A stretch of 9,390 nt of DNA from Candidatus Izemoplasma sp. (GCA_007116205.1 SKIY01000059.1:1-9390), one strand, 5' to 3'. Counted from the stretch's first letter, positions 1-6,474 are shown. The notes: generated by a model from the letters alone, not told the origin. A program made the numbers and translations.

Positions 1-410
1 CTTAGTGGTTTTTGTATTTTATCTTCGATAAACACAACAATCTCTTGAATAATGTTTTGATCGTGATTCGACATTTTACTTTCTATATACGCAATCACCT
101 TATCGACAAAATAATCAATCGTAAATGTTTCTTGTTCCTTACCATTCGCCGTTTCATATGTAGTAATTTTTAAAAACCCTTTTTCCATTAACGATTCTAA
201 AATCGCCGTCGTTTCTCGTGGGGTTTTTGATAACCATTTAGAAAATTTAGCAGGTTTTATAATACCTTGTTTTTCCATAAGTAAATGATGTAATTTAATT
301 AAAGCAACCGCTTCACTTTCATCTAAATTACATTTGTGATAATACATCATAACGAGTTTAGAAAAATCTAAAATGCCTTCATCAATAAGTATTTTAAAAA
401 CCTGTTTCAT
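1..410 (-). CDS. dnaD: DnaD-family replication initiation protein, N-terminal part (runs off the left edge)
   Basis: The frame is open from an ATG at 410 to the window edge, giving about 136 residues beginning MKQVFKILIDEGILDFSKL. The order of features matches Bacillus DnaD as I know it: a short N-terminal segment, a winged-helix domain (roughly residues 15-100, with LDESEAVALIKLHHLL followed by LMEKGFLKITTYE), a linker, then a helix ending IEDKIQKPLS, which resembles the FEEEFARPLS start of the DnaD C-terminal DNA-binding domain. DnaD helps load the replicative helicase during initiation and PriA-dependent restart. The full protein should be about 220-240 residues, so the C-terminal domain lies outside the window. 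The start is 11 nt after the rnc stop, and its Shine-Dalgarno TAAGGGATGAT overlaps that stop, so it is probably the last visible gene of the recG-plsX-rnc operon. A DnaB-type paralogue is a less likely alternative. Confidence 0.78.
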   Translation of the reverse strand, partial: MKQVFKILIDEGILDFSKLVMMYYHKCNLDESEAVALIKLHHLLMEKQGIIKPAKFSKWLSKTPRETTAILESLMEKGFLKITTYETANGKEQETFTIDYFVDKVIAYIESKMSNHDQNIIQEIVVFIEDKIQKPL

Positions 411-421
411 CTAATCATCCC

Positions 422-1102
422 TTAAAATTTAATACTTTTTTTGGCCAGCTTTTTAAGCGCAATCTCCGCTGCATGTTGCTCTGCTTCTTTTTTACTATGA
501 CCTTCACCTTCACCCATTAAAATATCATCCATATAAACACGAATAACAAATACTTTATTATGCGATGGTCCCTCTTCTGAAACCAATCGATATTCTAAAG
601 AGCGTTTATCAGATTGTACAAGTTCTTGTAAATGTGACTTAAAATCTGTGAAGTCGTTTGTGCGGTCTTCTTCGATAAGTGGAAATACAACTTTCTCAGC
701 TATTTTATAAACTTCTTTATATCCCTTATCCAAAAAGACCGCACCAACAAAGGCTTCAAACGCGTCTGCTAACAGCGCTGAACGCTGTCGACCGCCCGTT
801 TTTTCTTCACCGTGACCAAGTAGCAAATACTCTCCTAAATTACATAATTTAGCGTAATCTACCAACGCACTTTCACAGACATAACGCGCACGTCGTTTCG
901 TAAGTTCACCCTCGCGATACTCTTTGTGGGTTTCATACAAGTAGGTCCCAACAATTAAATCTAACACGGCATCACCTACAAACTCCAAACGCTCATTCGA
1001 TTCTTTTTGGTGTTCATTCGCATATGATGAATGTGTTAAAGATGTTTCTAAAAGCTTTAAATCATTAAACTCAATATCAAAAAACTCAGTTAACTTATGC
1101 AT
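422..1102 (-). CDS. rnc: Ribonuclease III
   Basis: This is a double-stranded-RNA endonuclease that matures rRNA precursors and cleaves structured mRNAs in the cytoplasm. The 226 residues show the usual two-domain plan. The RNase III domain (about 1-145) carries the signature NERLEFVGDAV at 36-46, with acidic residues E37, E40, D44 and E64, and the second catalytic pair D113 and E116 in LADAFEAF. A double-stranded RNA-binding domain (about 152-222) ends in the typical HSKKEAEQHAAEIALKKL helix. All metal-binding acidic positions expected for the family are present, so the enzyme should be active. The ATG lies 1 nt after the plsX stop and its Shine-Dalgarno (AGAGGGG) is embedded in the last plsX codons, which points to translational coupling. 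In Bacillus the next gene is smc; here it is dnaD. Confidence 0.97.
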   Translation of the reverse strand: MHKLTEFFDIEFNDLKLLETSLTHSSYANEHQKESNERLEFVGDAVLDLIVGTYLYETHKEYREGELTKRRARYVCESALVDYAKLCNLGEYLLLGHGEEKTGGRQRSALLADAFEAFVGAVFLDKGYKEVYKIAEKVVFPLIEEDRTNDFTDFKSHLQELVQSDKRSLEYRLVSEEGPSHNKVFVIRVYMDDILMGEGEGHSKKEAEQHAAEIALKKLAKKSIKF

Positions 1103-1103
1103 T

Positions 1104-2102
1104 TTAATTCCCCTCTTTTTCCAATACTTCTGATACTTTTTTAATCACATCTTGGCGCACCACATTTGAGGCTTGGCGGATCCCATTATAAAACCCAACA
1201 GCTTTAGATGACCCTTGTGCTTTAATAACAACGCCTTTTAATCCGTAAATCATTGCCCCACCAATTTCTTCCGGTGCTAAACGCTTTTTAAACCGTTTTA
1301 AGTTCTTCACAGATAACAGCAATCCAATTTTACCTAAAACGCCTCTTTTCAACTCTTCTTTTAACATTGCACCAATTCCTTTAGCTGTTCCTTCTAAAGT
1401 CTTCATAACAATGTTCGCCGTAAATCCATCACTAATCAAAATATCACACGGTGGATTTAAGACAACTTTCGGTTCAACATTACCCGCAAAATGAATCGCT
1501 TCATTGGCTTTAAACAGTTCAAAAACTTCCTTATCGAGTTGCCTTCCCTTACCATCTTCAGTTCCAATATTGATTAACCCGACTTTCGGTTTATCAATAT
1601 TTAATATTTCTTTCGCGTAAATCGTTGCAAAATGTGCTTGTTGTAACATAAACTCTGGACGAATTTCAAGATTCCCACCCGTATCTAACAAGACAACCGG
1701 TTTCCCTGAAACCGATGGAATCACAGGCGCAATTGCAGTCCGTTTCATCTGTTTCATACGTCCAACTAAAATATGTGCTCCGGCAATTAAAGCCTGCGTT
1801 GCACCACTAGAAACAATCGCATCAGTATCCCCACTTCTAACACTTGATAATGCCATTGCCATAGAACTTTTACGGTTATTTCGGATGGCTGATATCGGAT
1901 CTTTTTCTCCCATATCAATAGTTCCCTCAGACTCGACAATAGTAATACGTGTATGGTTCGTCAAATACTTATTAATTTCAGATGGGTCACCATAAAGCAC
2001 TATTTCAATATCATCTATTTTTGAAATCGCTAGCATCGCACCTTCAACTTGTTCTTTAGGGGCATAATCTCCACCCATAGCATCGACTGCAATCTTAATC
2101 AC
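1104..2102 (-). CDS. plsX: Phosphate acyltransferase PlsX
   Basis: PlsX interconverts acyl-ACP and acyl-phosphate; acyl-phosphate feeds PlsY for lysophosphatidic acid synthesis. It is a peripheral membrane enzyme of phospholipid synthesis. The 332 residues have normal family length, with the N-terminal DAMGGDYAP (7-15), the GLINIGTEDGKG segment (175-186), SDGFTANIVMKTLEG (224-238) and the C-terminal GGAMIYGLKGVVIKAQGSS (281-299). Several usually conserved positions differ: SSGATQAL (98-105) where the family commonly has SAGNTGAL, LLDTGGN (138-144) for LLDVGAN, and AQGSS for AHGSS. The start is GTG, chosen because the frame opens with the expected family N-terminus 5 nt after an excellent Shine-Dalgarno (AGAGGTGAT). 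It lies 45 nt after recG and 1 nt before rnc. The fapR, fabD, fabG and acpP genes that flank plsX in Bacillus are absent here. Confidence 0.96.
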   Translation of the reverse strand: MIKIAVDAMGGDYAPKEQVEGAMLAISKIDDIEIVLYGDPSEINKYLTNHTRITIVESEGTIDMGEKDPISAIRNNRKSSMAMALSSVRSGDTDAIVSSGATQALIAGAHILVGRMKQMKRTAIAPVIPSVSGKPVVLLDTGGNLEIRPEFMLQQAHFATIYAKEILNIDKPKVGLINIGTEDGKGRQLDKEVFELFKANEAIHFAGNVEPKVVLNPPCDILISDGFTANIVMKTLEGTAKGIGAMLKEELKRGVLGKIGLLLSVKNLKRFKKRLAPEEIGGAMIYGLKGVVIKAQGSSKAVGFYNGIRQASNVVRQDVIKKVSEVLEKEGN

Positions 2103-2107
2103 AAAAA

Positions 2108-2116
2108 ATCACCTCT
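2108..2116 (-). promoter_or_regulatory. Ribosome binding site that fixes the GTG start of plsX
   Basis: On the minus strand AGAGGTGAT lies 5 nt before the GTG at 2102. It is nearly the full complement of the 16S rRNA 3' tail. No ATG upstream in frame competes, and the protein from this GTG begins with the canonical PlsX N-terminus. Confidence 0.85.
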
Positions 2117-2130
2117 ATTATTATTAGATT

Positions 2131-2145
2131 ATTATAACTATTATA
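2131..2145 (-). promoter_or_regulatory. Possible internal promoter for plsX (two -10-like hexamers)
   Basis: The 45-nt recG-plsX gap contains two perfect TATAAT hexamers on the minus strand (2140-2145 and 2131-2136), 9 nt apart. No good -35 hexamer is visible at the right distance in the recG 3' end, and the gap is very AT-rich, so chance matches are likely. If real, it would let plsX-rnc-dnaD be expressed independently of recG. No terminator hairpin is seen in the gap, so read-through from recG is expected anyway. Confidence 0.3.
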
Positions 2146-2147
2146 CA

Positions 2148-4160
2148 CTATTCATTTGCTTTCAAAAAGGTAAAAGCTGAAATCTCCATCTCGCGTTTAA
2201 CAATCTTCATTAGTTTTTGATACGCACCACGTTTTTCATACTCAGAAACAACTTCTTCAGCAACATTTTTTAACGCTTGTAAAAGCGCAACATCTGCCAT
2301 TTCAAAAAACGTATTTATATCGATTTTACCACTTTGTAAAGTACCACCTAAATCTCCGAACCCACGAAGCTGTAAATCAAGCTCACTTAACTCAAAACCA
2401 TCATAAACCGTTTCTAAGACCGCTAAACGCGAAGATTCTTCAGCCTTACCCTCGGTCACCATCAAACATTGAGCCGGCTGATCAGAACGTCCAACACGAC
2501 CCCGTAATTGATGTAACTGCGCATACCCAAACCGTTGTGCATGATAAATAATCATAAGCGTCGCATTCGGAATATCAATACCAACTTCAATCACTGTTGT
2601 TGAGACCAAAATATCTATTTTCCCTTGCTTAAACGCCAATAAAACCGCTTGTTTTTCTTGACTATCGAGTTGTGCATGCAACAACCCAACACGACAATCT
2701 TTATAGCGCTTTTTAATCACATCATAAAGCGTCGTAACGCCAAACAAATGCATCGATTCATTGGTATCTATTGTTGGTGCTACAACATATATTTGTTCAT
2801 TTTTAGCTAATGTTGATCGCATTGCATTACGAATGATTTCTTTATCTTTCGCAGTAATAATCTTCGTTTTCACTTTAAGTCGAACGCCGGGCTTACTTTT
2901 TAAAGTACTAATAGACATATCCCCATAAAGCGTCATCGCTAGCGTTCTTGGAATCGGTGTTGCACTTAAATACAGTACATCTACCGCTTCGCCTTTTGCA
3001 CTTAACTGCTGGCGCTGATTCACTCCGAAACGGTGCTGCTCATCAGTAATAACCAACCCCAAATCATCATACTTAACCGCATCAGAAAACAAACTATGCG
3101 TACCAACAATGCCATCAATTTCTTTAGACTTCAATCCTTCATGAATCCTTTTTTTATCCTGTACCGACATAGAGCCAGTTAACAACGCAATCGTATAGCC
3201 ACGGCCAGATAAATACTTTTCACACGTCTCAAAATGCTGTTGCGCCAATATCTCTGTTGGGGCTAAAAACGCAACCTGTTGATGCGCACTCATCGTTGCA
3301 AGCATCGCAAACAAAGCAACAATCGTCTTTCCACTACCCGTATCTCCTTGCAACATCCGAGACATCACCGTATCACGCGAAAAATCATTTAAAATGTCAT
3401 TCATTGCACGTTCTTGATCAGTCGTTAACGTAAAAGGTAAATCGTAAATAAACGATCGCAAGACCGCTTTTTTATACGCTTTAACAACTTTTTTCTGTGC
3501 AATATGCTGACGTTTTCTCCAGGCAACCTTAATCAAATATCTTAGCACAGCTTCATATCTAAACCGTTTTAACGTTGCCTTTAAAACACTTAAATCATGA
3601 GGCTCGTGAAGCGCTCGAATATAAACATTCCTAGGTAACAAATCATATTCTTTAACAAACTTTTCAGGATAAATTTCTACAAAAGCAGGCAGTGATTCAA
3701 ACGCTTGTTTTACAATCTTTAAAAACGCTTTATCCGTAACACCATCAATCCGGTAGACAGGATAAATACCTTCTTTAAAATTATCTGCTAAAAGCACGCG
3801 TTGGGCTTGAATTTCACTATTTTTTCGCTTTCCGTAAATAACAACTTTCGGTTTTTGCATCAGCATTTTCATTAAAAATCTTTGATTATATAATTTCACT
3901 AAAAAAGTTGCATCATTAACCTTGACACGAAAAGAAATAATCTGCATATTTCTTTTAACATACGCAATTTTCGGATGGCTAATAACCTCAGCTAGCACAT
4001 ATCCATACCGCGCTTTAATACCATCTATATCATCCAAAAATTGTTCATCATAACGCACCGGATAGCGTTCAACAACCTGTTCAAAAGTGAAAAGGTCTGC
4101 AGCTTCTAACGCTTCTGCAGTTTTTTTACCGACACCTTTTAACGTCATTAATTCATTCAA
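2148..4160 (-). CDS. recG: ATP-dependent DNA helicase RecG
   Basis: RecG is a superfamily 2 double-stranded DNA translocase that remodels stalled replication forks and branched recombination intermediates. The 670 residues are close to the family norm (about 680). The N-terminal wedge/OB region (about 1-200) begins with LKGVGKKTAEAL. The helicase core follows with Walker A GDTGSGKT (272-279), DEQH (373-376), SATPIPRTLAM (399-409), the motif V region STTVIEVGIDIPNAT (520-534) and QLRGRVGR (551-558). The C-terminal GFGDLGGTLQSG (600-611) corresponds to the family GxGExxGTxQSG element. The start is TTG, favoured by a GGGTGAT Shine-Dalgarno 5 nt upstream; the next in-frame ATG (residue 5) has no such site at proper spacing. 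The stop is TAG. It is the first gene of the minus-strand recG-plsX-rnc-dnaD set and diverges from mgsA. Confidence 0.97.
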   Translation of the reverse strand: MNELMTLKGVGKKTAEALEAADLFTFEQVVERYPVRYDEQFLDDIDGIKARYGYVLAEVISHPKIAYVKRNMQIISFRVKVNDATFLVKLYNQRFLMKMLMQKPKVVIYGKRKNSEIQAQRVLLADNFKEGIYPVYRIDGVTDKAFLKIVKQAFESLPAFVEIYPEKFVKEYDLLPRNVYIRALHEPHDLSVLKATLKRFRYEAVLRYLIKVAWRKRQHIAQKKVVKAYKKAVLRSFIYDLPFTLTTDQERAMNDILNDFSRDTVMSRMLQGDTGSGKTIVALFAMLATMSAHQQVAFLAPTEILAQQHFETCEKYLSGRGYTIALLTGSMSVQDKKRIHEGLKSKEIDGIVGTHSLFSDAVKYDDLGLVITDEQHRFGVNQRQQLSAKGEAVDVLYLSATPIPRTLAMTLYGDMSISTLKSKPGVRLKVKTKIITAKDKEIIRNAMRSTLAKNEQIYVVAPTIDTNESMHLFGVTTLYDVIKKRYKDCRVGLLHAQLDSQEKQAVLLAFKQGKIDILVSTTVIEVGIDIPNATLMIIYHAQRFGYAQLHQLRGRVGRSDQPAQCLMVTEGKAEESSRLAVLETVYDGFELSELDLQLRGFGDLGGTLQSGKIDINTFFEMADVALLQALKNVAEEVVSEYEKRGAYQKLMKIVKREMEISAFTFLKANE

Positions 4161-4165
4161 GTCAA

Positions 4166-4172
4166 ATCACCC
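4166..4172 (-). promoter_or_regulatory. Ribosome binding site supporting the TTG start of recG
   Basis: GGGTGAT on the minus strand ends 5 nt before the TTG at 4160. This is the same spacing as the plsX site and matches the GGTGAT portion of the anti-Shine-Dalgarno complement. The alternative ATG at 4148 would be 17 nt from this site, which is too far. Confidence 0.7.
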
Positions 4173-4181
4173 ATCTTTCAA

Positions 4182-4206
4182 GGTAACTTTATTATAGCAT
4201 GTTACC
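4182..4206. repeat. Inverted repeat centred on the recG -10 element (possible operator)
   Basis: GGTAAC (4182-4187) and GTTACC (4201-4206) are perfect 6-bp arms around a 13-nt spacer. The dyad centre (4194) coincides with the centre of the TATAAT hexamer. A further GTAAC occurs at 4240-4244. A protein bound here would block RNA polymerase. The match could be chance for arms this short; the fakA promoter has a comparable arrangement. Confidence 0.35.
4191..4200 (-). promoter_or_regulatory. Extended -10 promoter for the recG-plsX-rnc-dnaD operon
   Basis: The minus strand carries TGCTATAAT, a TGn extension followed by a perfect -10 hexamer at 4191-4196. Transcription would start near 4184, giving a leader of about 24 nt. 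A good -35 hexamer at 17-18 nt is not visible, but extended -10 promoters often do without one. The -10 sits at the centre of the GGTAAC/GTTACC inverted repeat listed separately. Confidence 0.6.
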
Positions 4207-4239
4207 GGCTGTGCCTGATTGTTAAAATTACGATAAATA

Positions 4240-4274
4240 GTAACATAATCGCTATGAATCGCGTATAATATAAT
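4240..4274 (+). promoter_or_regulatory. Probable mgsA promoter
   Basis: TATAAT at 4264-4269 (overlapped by a second TATAAT at 4269-4274) has a moderate -35 match, GTAACA at 4240-4245, at 18-nt spacing. Initiation would fall near 4276, leaving a very short leader that begins about at the Shine-Dalgarno AAAGGAG (4275-4281). An upstream alternative is CATAAT at 4244-4249 with TTGTTA at 4219-4224 (19-nt spacing). Which is used cannot be decided by eye. Confidence 0.45.
4247..4262 (+). repeat. Short direct repeat upstream of the mgsA -10
   Basis: AATCGC occurs at 4247-4252 and again at 4257-4262, a period of exactly 10 bp (about one helical turn), ending 1 nt before the TATAAT at 4264. It could be a tandem binding site for a regulator of mgsA, but two 6-mers are weak evidence. 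Confidence 0.25.
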
Positions 4275-4291
4275 AAAGGAGCCGTGATACT

Positions 4292-4654
4292 ATGAAAATA
4301 GCATTAATTGCCCACGATAAAAAGAAAAAAGCAATACTACGTTTTTGTAAGGAACATGTTGAAATATTAAGTAAACACGACCTATACGCAACCGGAACAA
4401 CCGGCACCATAATTAGCCGTGAAACCAATCTATCCATTCACTGTTTTAAGTCTGGTCCACTTGGTGGCGACCAAGAAATTGGTGCGCGTGTTGCCAATGG
4501 TGAAATAGACATGATTATATTTTTCCGCGATCCCTTAACAGCACAGCCTCACGAACCAGATGTGAGCGCCTTATTTCGATTAAGTGACGTTTATGAAATA
4601 CCGCTCGCTTCTAACCCTAGTACCGCCGCATTATTATTTGAATCTCTAAAATAA
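4292..4654 (+). CDS. mgsA: Methylglyoxal synthase
   Basis: MgsA converts dihydroxyacetone phosphate to methylglyoxal and phosphate, a bypass of lower glycolysis that relieves sugar-phosphate build-up when phosphate is scarce. The 120 residues align closely with Bacillus MgsA. Active-site positions known from the E. coli enzyme appear at a constant offset: H8, K12, T34/T37 in LYATGTTG, S54-G55 in SGPLGGD, the catalytic base D60, D80 in FFRDPLTAQPHEPD, H87 and D90. The C-terminus stops just after NPSTAALLFESLK, lacking the roughly 17-residue tail of the Bacillus protein but no catalytic residue. The start has AAAGGAG at 4275-4281, 10 nt upstream. It is a single-gene unit, divergent from recG and convergent with fakA, in the place where Bacillus has sdaAB-sdaAA. 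Confidence 0.95.
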   Translation: MKIALIAHDKKKKAILRFCKEHVEILSKHDLYATGTTGTIISRETNLSIHCFKSGPLGGDQEIGARVANGEIDMIIFFRDPLTAQPHEPDVSALFRLSDVYEIPLASNPSTAALLFESLK

Positions 4655-4692
4655 AAGCTCGAACCCTATTTTACTGGGTTCGAGCTTATTTT
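4655..4692. terminator. Bidirectional intrinsic terminator shared by mgsA and fakA
   Basis: A perfect 12-bp stem (AAGCTCGAACCC at 4655-4666 with GGGTTCGAGCTT at 4676-4687) encloses a 9-nt loop. It is followed by ATTTTTT on the plus strand and by TTTTATTTT on the minus strand, so it can stop transcription from both convergent genes. It begins right after the mgsA stop and its T tract reaches the fakA stop codon. Confidence 0.93.
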
Positions 4693-6366
4693 TTATTCAA
4701 CAGCTAATAAATACGCATATATGTCTTGATTACCATCGACCGTTTCAATCTCAATATCAGGATAAGTAGTTTCAATGTAGTTAACCAATTTATCAACTTC
4801 ATCCTTATCAACATCTTTACCGTACATGATTGTGATAATTTCACTTTCATCATCTAAAAGATTATCTGTTAACGATTGAACCGTTTCAAAGCGATTCGAT
4901 TTAGACGCAACAATTTTACCGTTTTCAATACCTAAATAATCATCTTTTTTAATATCTAATCCGTTAATCTTAGTATCGCGTACTGCATACGTCACTTCAC
5001 CTGATTTAACGTGTTCAATCAGTTCATTCATTTCCTCAATCGTATCTTCTATATCTTGATTTGCATCAAACATCGTTAACGAAGCATACCCCTGCGGAAT
5101 AGTTTTAGCAGGTAAAACAATAACGTTTTTATCTTCAATGTTTTTTGCGGCGTGTTCTGCGCTTAAGAAAACATTTTTATTATTCGGAATAATTAAAATG
5201 TTATCCGCATTTACACCCTTAACAGCATCAATAAAATCTTGCGTTGAAGGATTCATTGTTTGTCCACCATCAATAACATGATTGACACCCATTTCTTCAA
5301 ACATCGCTCTTAACCCTGATCCATTAACGACCGTAATAATCCCATATTTCTTTTTCGTTTCTACACGGAAATCATGACCATGATCATGACCACAAGCATG
5401 CCCTGCGTCATCTTCACTACCCTCAGCAGAGTGTAAAAGCGTTTCCGTATGTTGCATCGTCATATTCTCAATTTTCAAATTGGCAAACTCACCATAAATT
5501 TGTCCAATATTCAGCGCATCACCTGGTTTTTCGGTATGTACGTGTACTTTACAAATTTCTTCATCGGCAACAACAACAATTGAATCTCCTAGACGACCAA
5601 GTTGCTTAACAAGTTTATCTTTACTAAATTTCTTATCTTGATCAAGTTGAATAATAAACTCAGTACAGTATCCAAACTCAGTTACTTCAGTTTCAAACGC
5701 TCTACCTTGTTTTTTATCTTTACGCGATGGTTTTGCTTCATCATAAAACTTACCTTCTAAAGCATCTAACATACCTTCAATAATAACAATTAACCCAGCA
5801 CCACCAGAATCGACGACACCTGATTCTTTAAGCACAGGTAAAAGGTCTGGTGTTCTTTTTAAAGAAGCATGCGCTTCTTTTAAATAAATTTTCATAATAT
5901 CGATGATATCGCTATCTTCTTTAGCCGTTTTTTCAGCTTCATCAACCGCTTCACGCGCGACGGTTAAAATCGTCCCCTCAACAGGGTTAATAACTGCTCC
6001 ATATGCTTGTTCGACACCATATTTTAATCCGTTAACAAACTGTACAGAATTTGCAGTTGATAAATCTTTAAATGCTTTCGCAAATCCACTAAACAACTGT
6101 GATAAAATGACACCAGAGTTTCCACGTGCCCCCATTAGTAAGCCTCTAGATAACGCTTTACCAATTTTTTCAACACTTTCATCTTCAAAGCTTTCAATAC
6201 TTGATACACCCGACATCATTGTCGATTGCATATTGCTCCCTGTGTCACCATCCGGGACAGGAAATACGTTGAGATCATTTATCATTTGATGATTATTTTT
6301 CAGTTTGATGGATCCGTTTTTTATGATGATTTTTAGTAGATTACCATCAATTACTTTTGGACTCAT
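4693..6366 (-). CDS. fakA: Fatty acid kinase, FakA (DAK2/DegV-type, YloV family)
   Basis: FakA phosphorylates free fatty acids presented by a FakB carrier, giving acyl-phosphate for phospholipid synthesis. The 557 residues match the family. An N-terminal DhaL/DAK2 kinase domain (about 1-205) has the Mg-ATP signature NVFPVPDGDTGSNM (33-46) and MGARGNSGVILSQ (78-90). A middle domain (about 225-310) has C234 and H275/H277 (CKVHVH), which correspond to the zinc ligands described for Staphylococcus FakA. The C-terminal DegV-like domain starts near 340. A His-rich linker (H323, C325, H327, H329, H331) joins the last two. I start it at the ATG at 6366, not the GTG 14 codons earlier, because GGAGG lies 7 nt upstream and family proteins begin there. 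No fakB is in the window. Asp23/YloU, usually just before fakA in Bacillus, is absent. Confidence 0.94.
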   Translation of the reverse strand: MSPKVIDGNLLKIIIKNGSIKLKNNHQMINDLNVFPVPDGDTGSNMQSTMMSGVSSIESFEDESVEKIGKALSRGLLMGARGNSGVILSQLFSGFAKAFKDLSTANSVQFVNGLKYGVEQAYGAVINPVEGTILTVAREAVDEAEKTAKEDSDIIDIMKIYLKEAHASLKRTPDLLPVLKESGVVDSGGAGLIVIIEGMLDALEGKFYDEAKPSRKDKKQGRAFETEVTEFGYCTEFIIQLDQDKKFSKDKLVKQLGRLGDSIVVVADEEICKVHVHTEKPGDALNIGQIYGEFANLKIENMTMQHTETLLHSAEGSEDDAGHACGHDHGHDFRVETKKKYGIITVVNGSGLRAMFEEMGVNHVIDGGQTMNPSTQDFIDAVKGVNADNILIIPNNKNVFLSAEHAAKNIEDKNVIVLPAKTIPQGYASLTMFDANQDIEDTIEEMNELIEHVKSGEVTYAVRDTKINGLDIKKDDYLGIENGKIVASKSNRFETVQSLTDNLLDDESEIITIMYGKDVDKDEVDKLVNYIETTYPDIEIETVDGNQDIYAYLLAVE

Positions 6367-6373
6367 AAGTAGG

Positions 6374-6378
6374 CCTCC
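6374..6378 (-). promoter_or_regulatory. Ribosome binding site that fixes the fakA start at 6366
   Basis: GGAGG on the minus strand sits 7 nt before the ATG at 6366. The longer frame from the GTG at 6408 would put this site inside the coding sequence, and its extra 14 residues have no counterpart in the family. Confidence 0.88.
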
Positions 6379-6429
6379 ATATATATTTAAATAAGATTTA
6401 AATCGCACACAATCTTTGTAAAAAATCTC

Positions 6430-6444
6430 GATAGTTTCACTATC
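6430..6444. repeat. Small dyad in the fakA leader
   Basis: GATAGT (6430-6435) and ACTATC (6439-6444) form a perfect 6-bp inverted repeat with a 3-nt loop. On the minus strand it is followed a few bases later by a run of six T, giving it the look of a weak, AT-rich attenuator or an operator downstream of the start site. Only two G-C pairs support the stem, so as an RNA hairpin it would be marginal. Confidence 0.3.
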
Positions 6445-6447
6445 AAA

Positions 6448-6474
6448 AGACTTAATTTATTCTATCATAAGTCT
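6448..6474. repeat. Inverted repeat centred on the fakA -10 element (possible operator)
   Basis: AGACTTA (6448-6454) and TAAGTCT (6468-6474) are perfect 7-bp arms with a 13-nt spacer. The dyad centre (6461) falls on the TAGAAT hexamer. The geometry matches the dyad at the recG promoter (same spacer length, same centring), although the arm sequences differ. Confidence 0.38.

Noticed and set aside
1..410. ScpA-like protein for the left-edge frame
   Set aside because: First considered because of the short helical N-terminus, but the winged-helix pattern and the KPLS segment at the start of the next domain fit DnaD much better.
2103..2147. FapR-type operator before plsX
   Set aside because: No sequence resembling the known FapR inverted repeat is seen; the gap is simple AT-rich repeats with two TATAAT matches.
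4252..4437. 61-codon open frame on the minus strand opposite mgsA
   Set aside because: It lies wholly antisense to the well-supported mgsA and its promoter, has no recognisable domain, and no Shine-Dalgarno stands out.
5903..6289. 128-codon open frame on the plus strand inside fakA
   Set aside because: It is antisense to the conserved kinase domain of fakA; the Ser/Thr/Pro-rich translation looks like a shadow frame.
6367..6408. 14-codon N-terminal extension of fakA from a GTG
   Set aside because: The GGAGG at 6374-6378 would be inside the coding region, and it is ideally spaced for the ATG at 6366.
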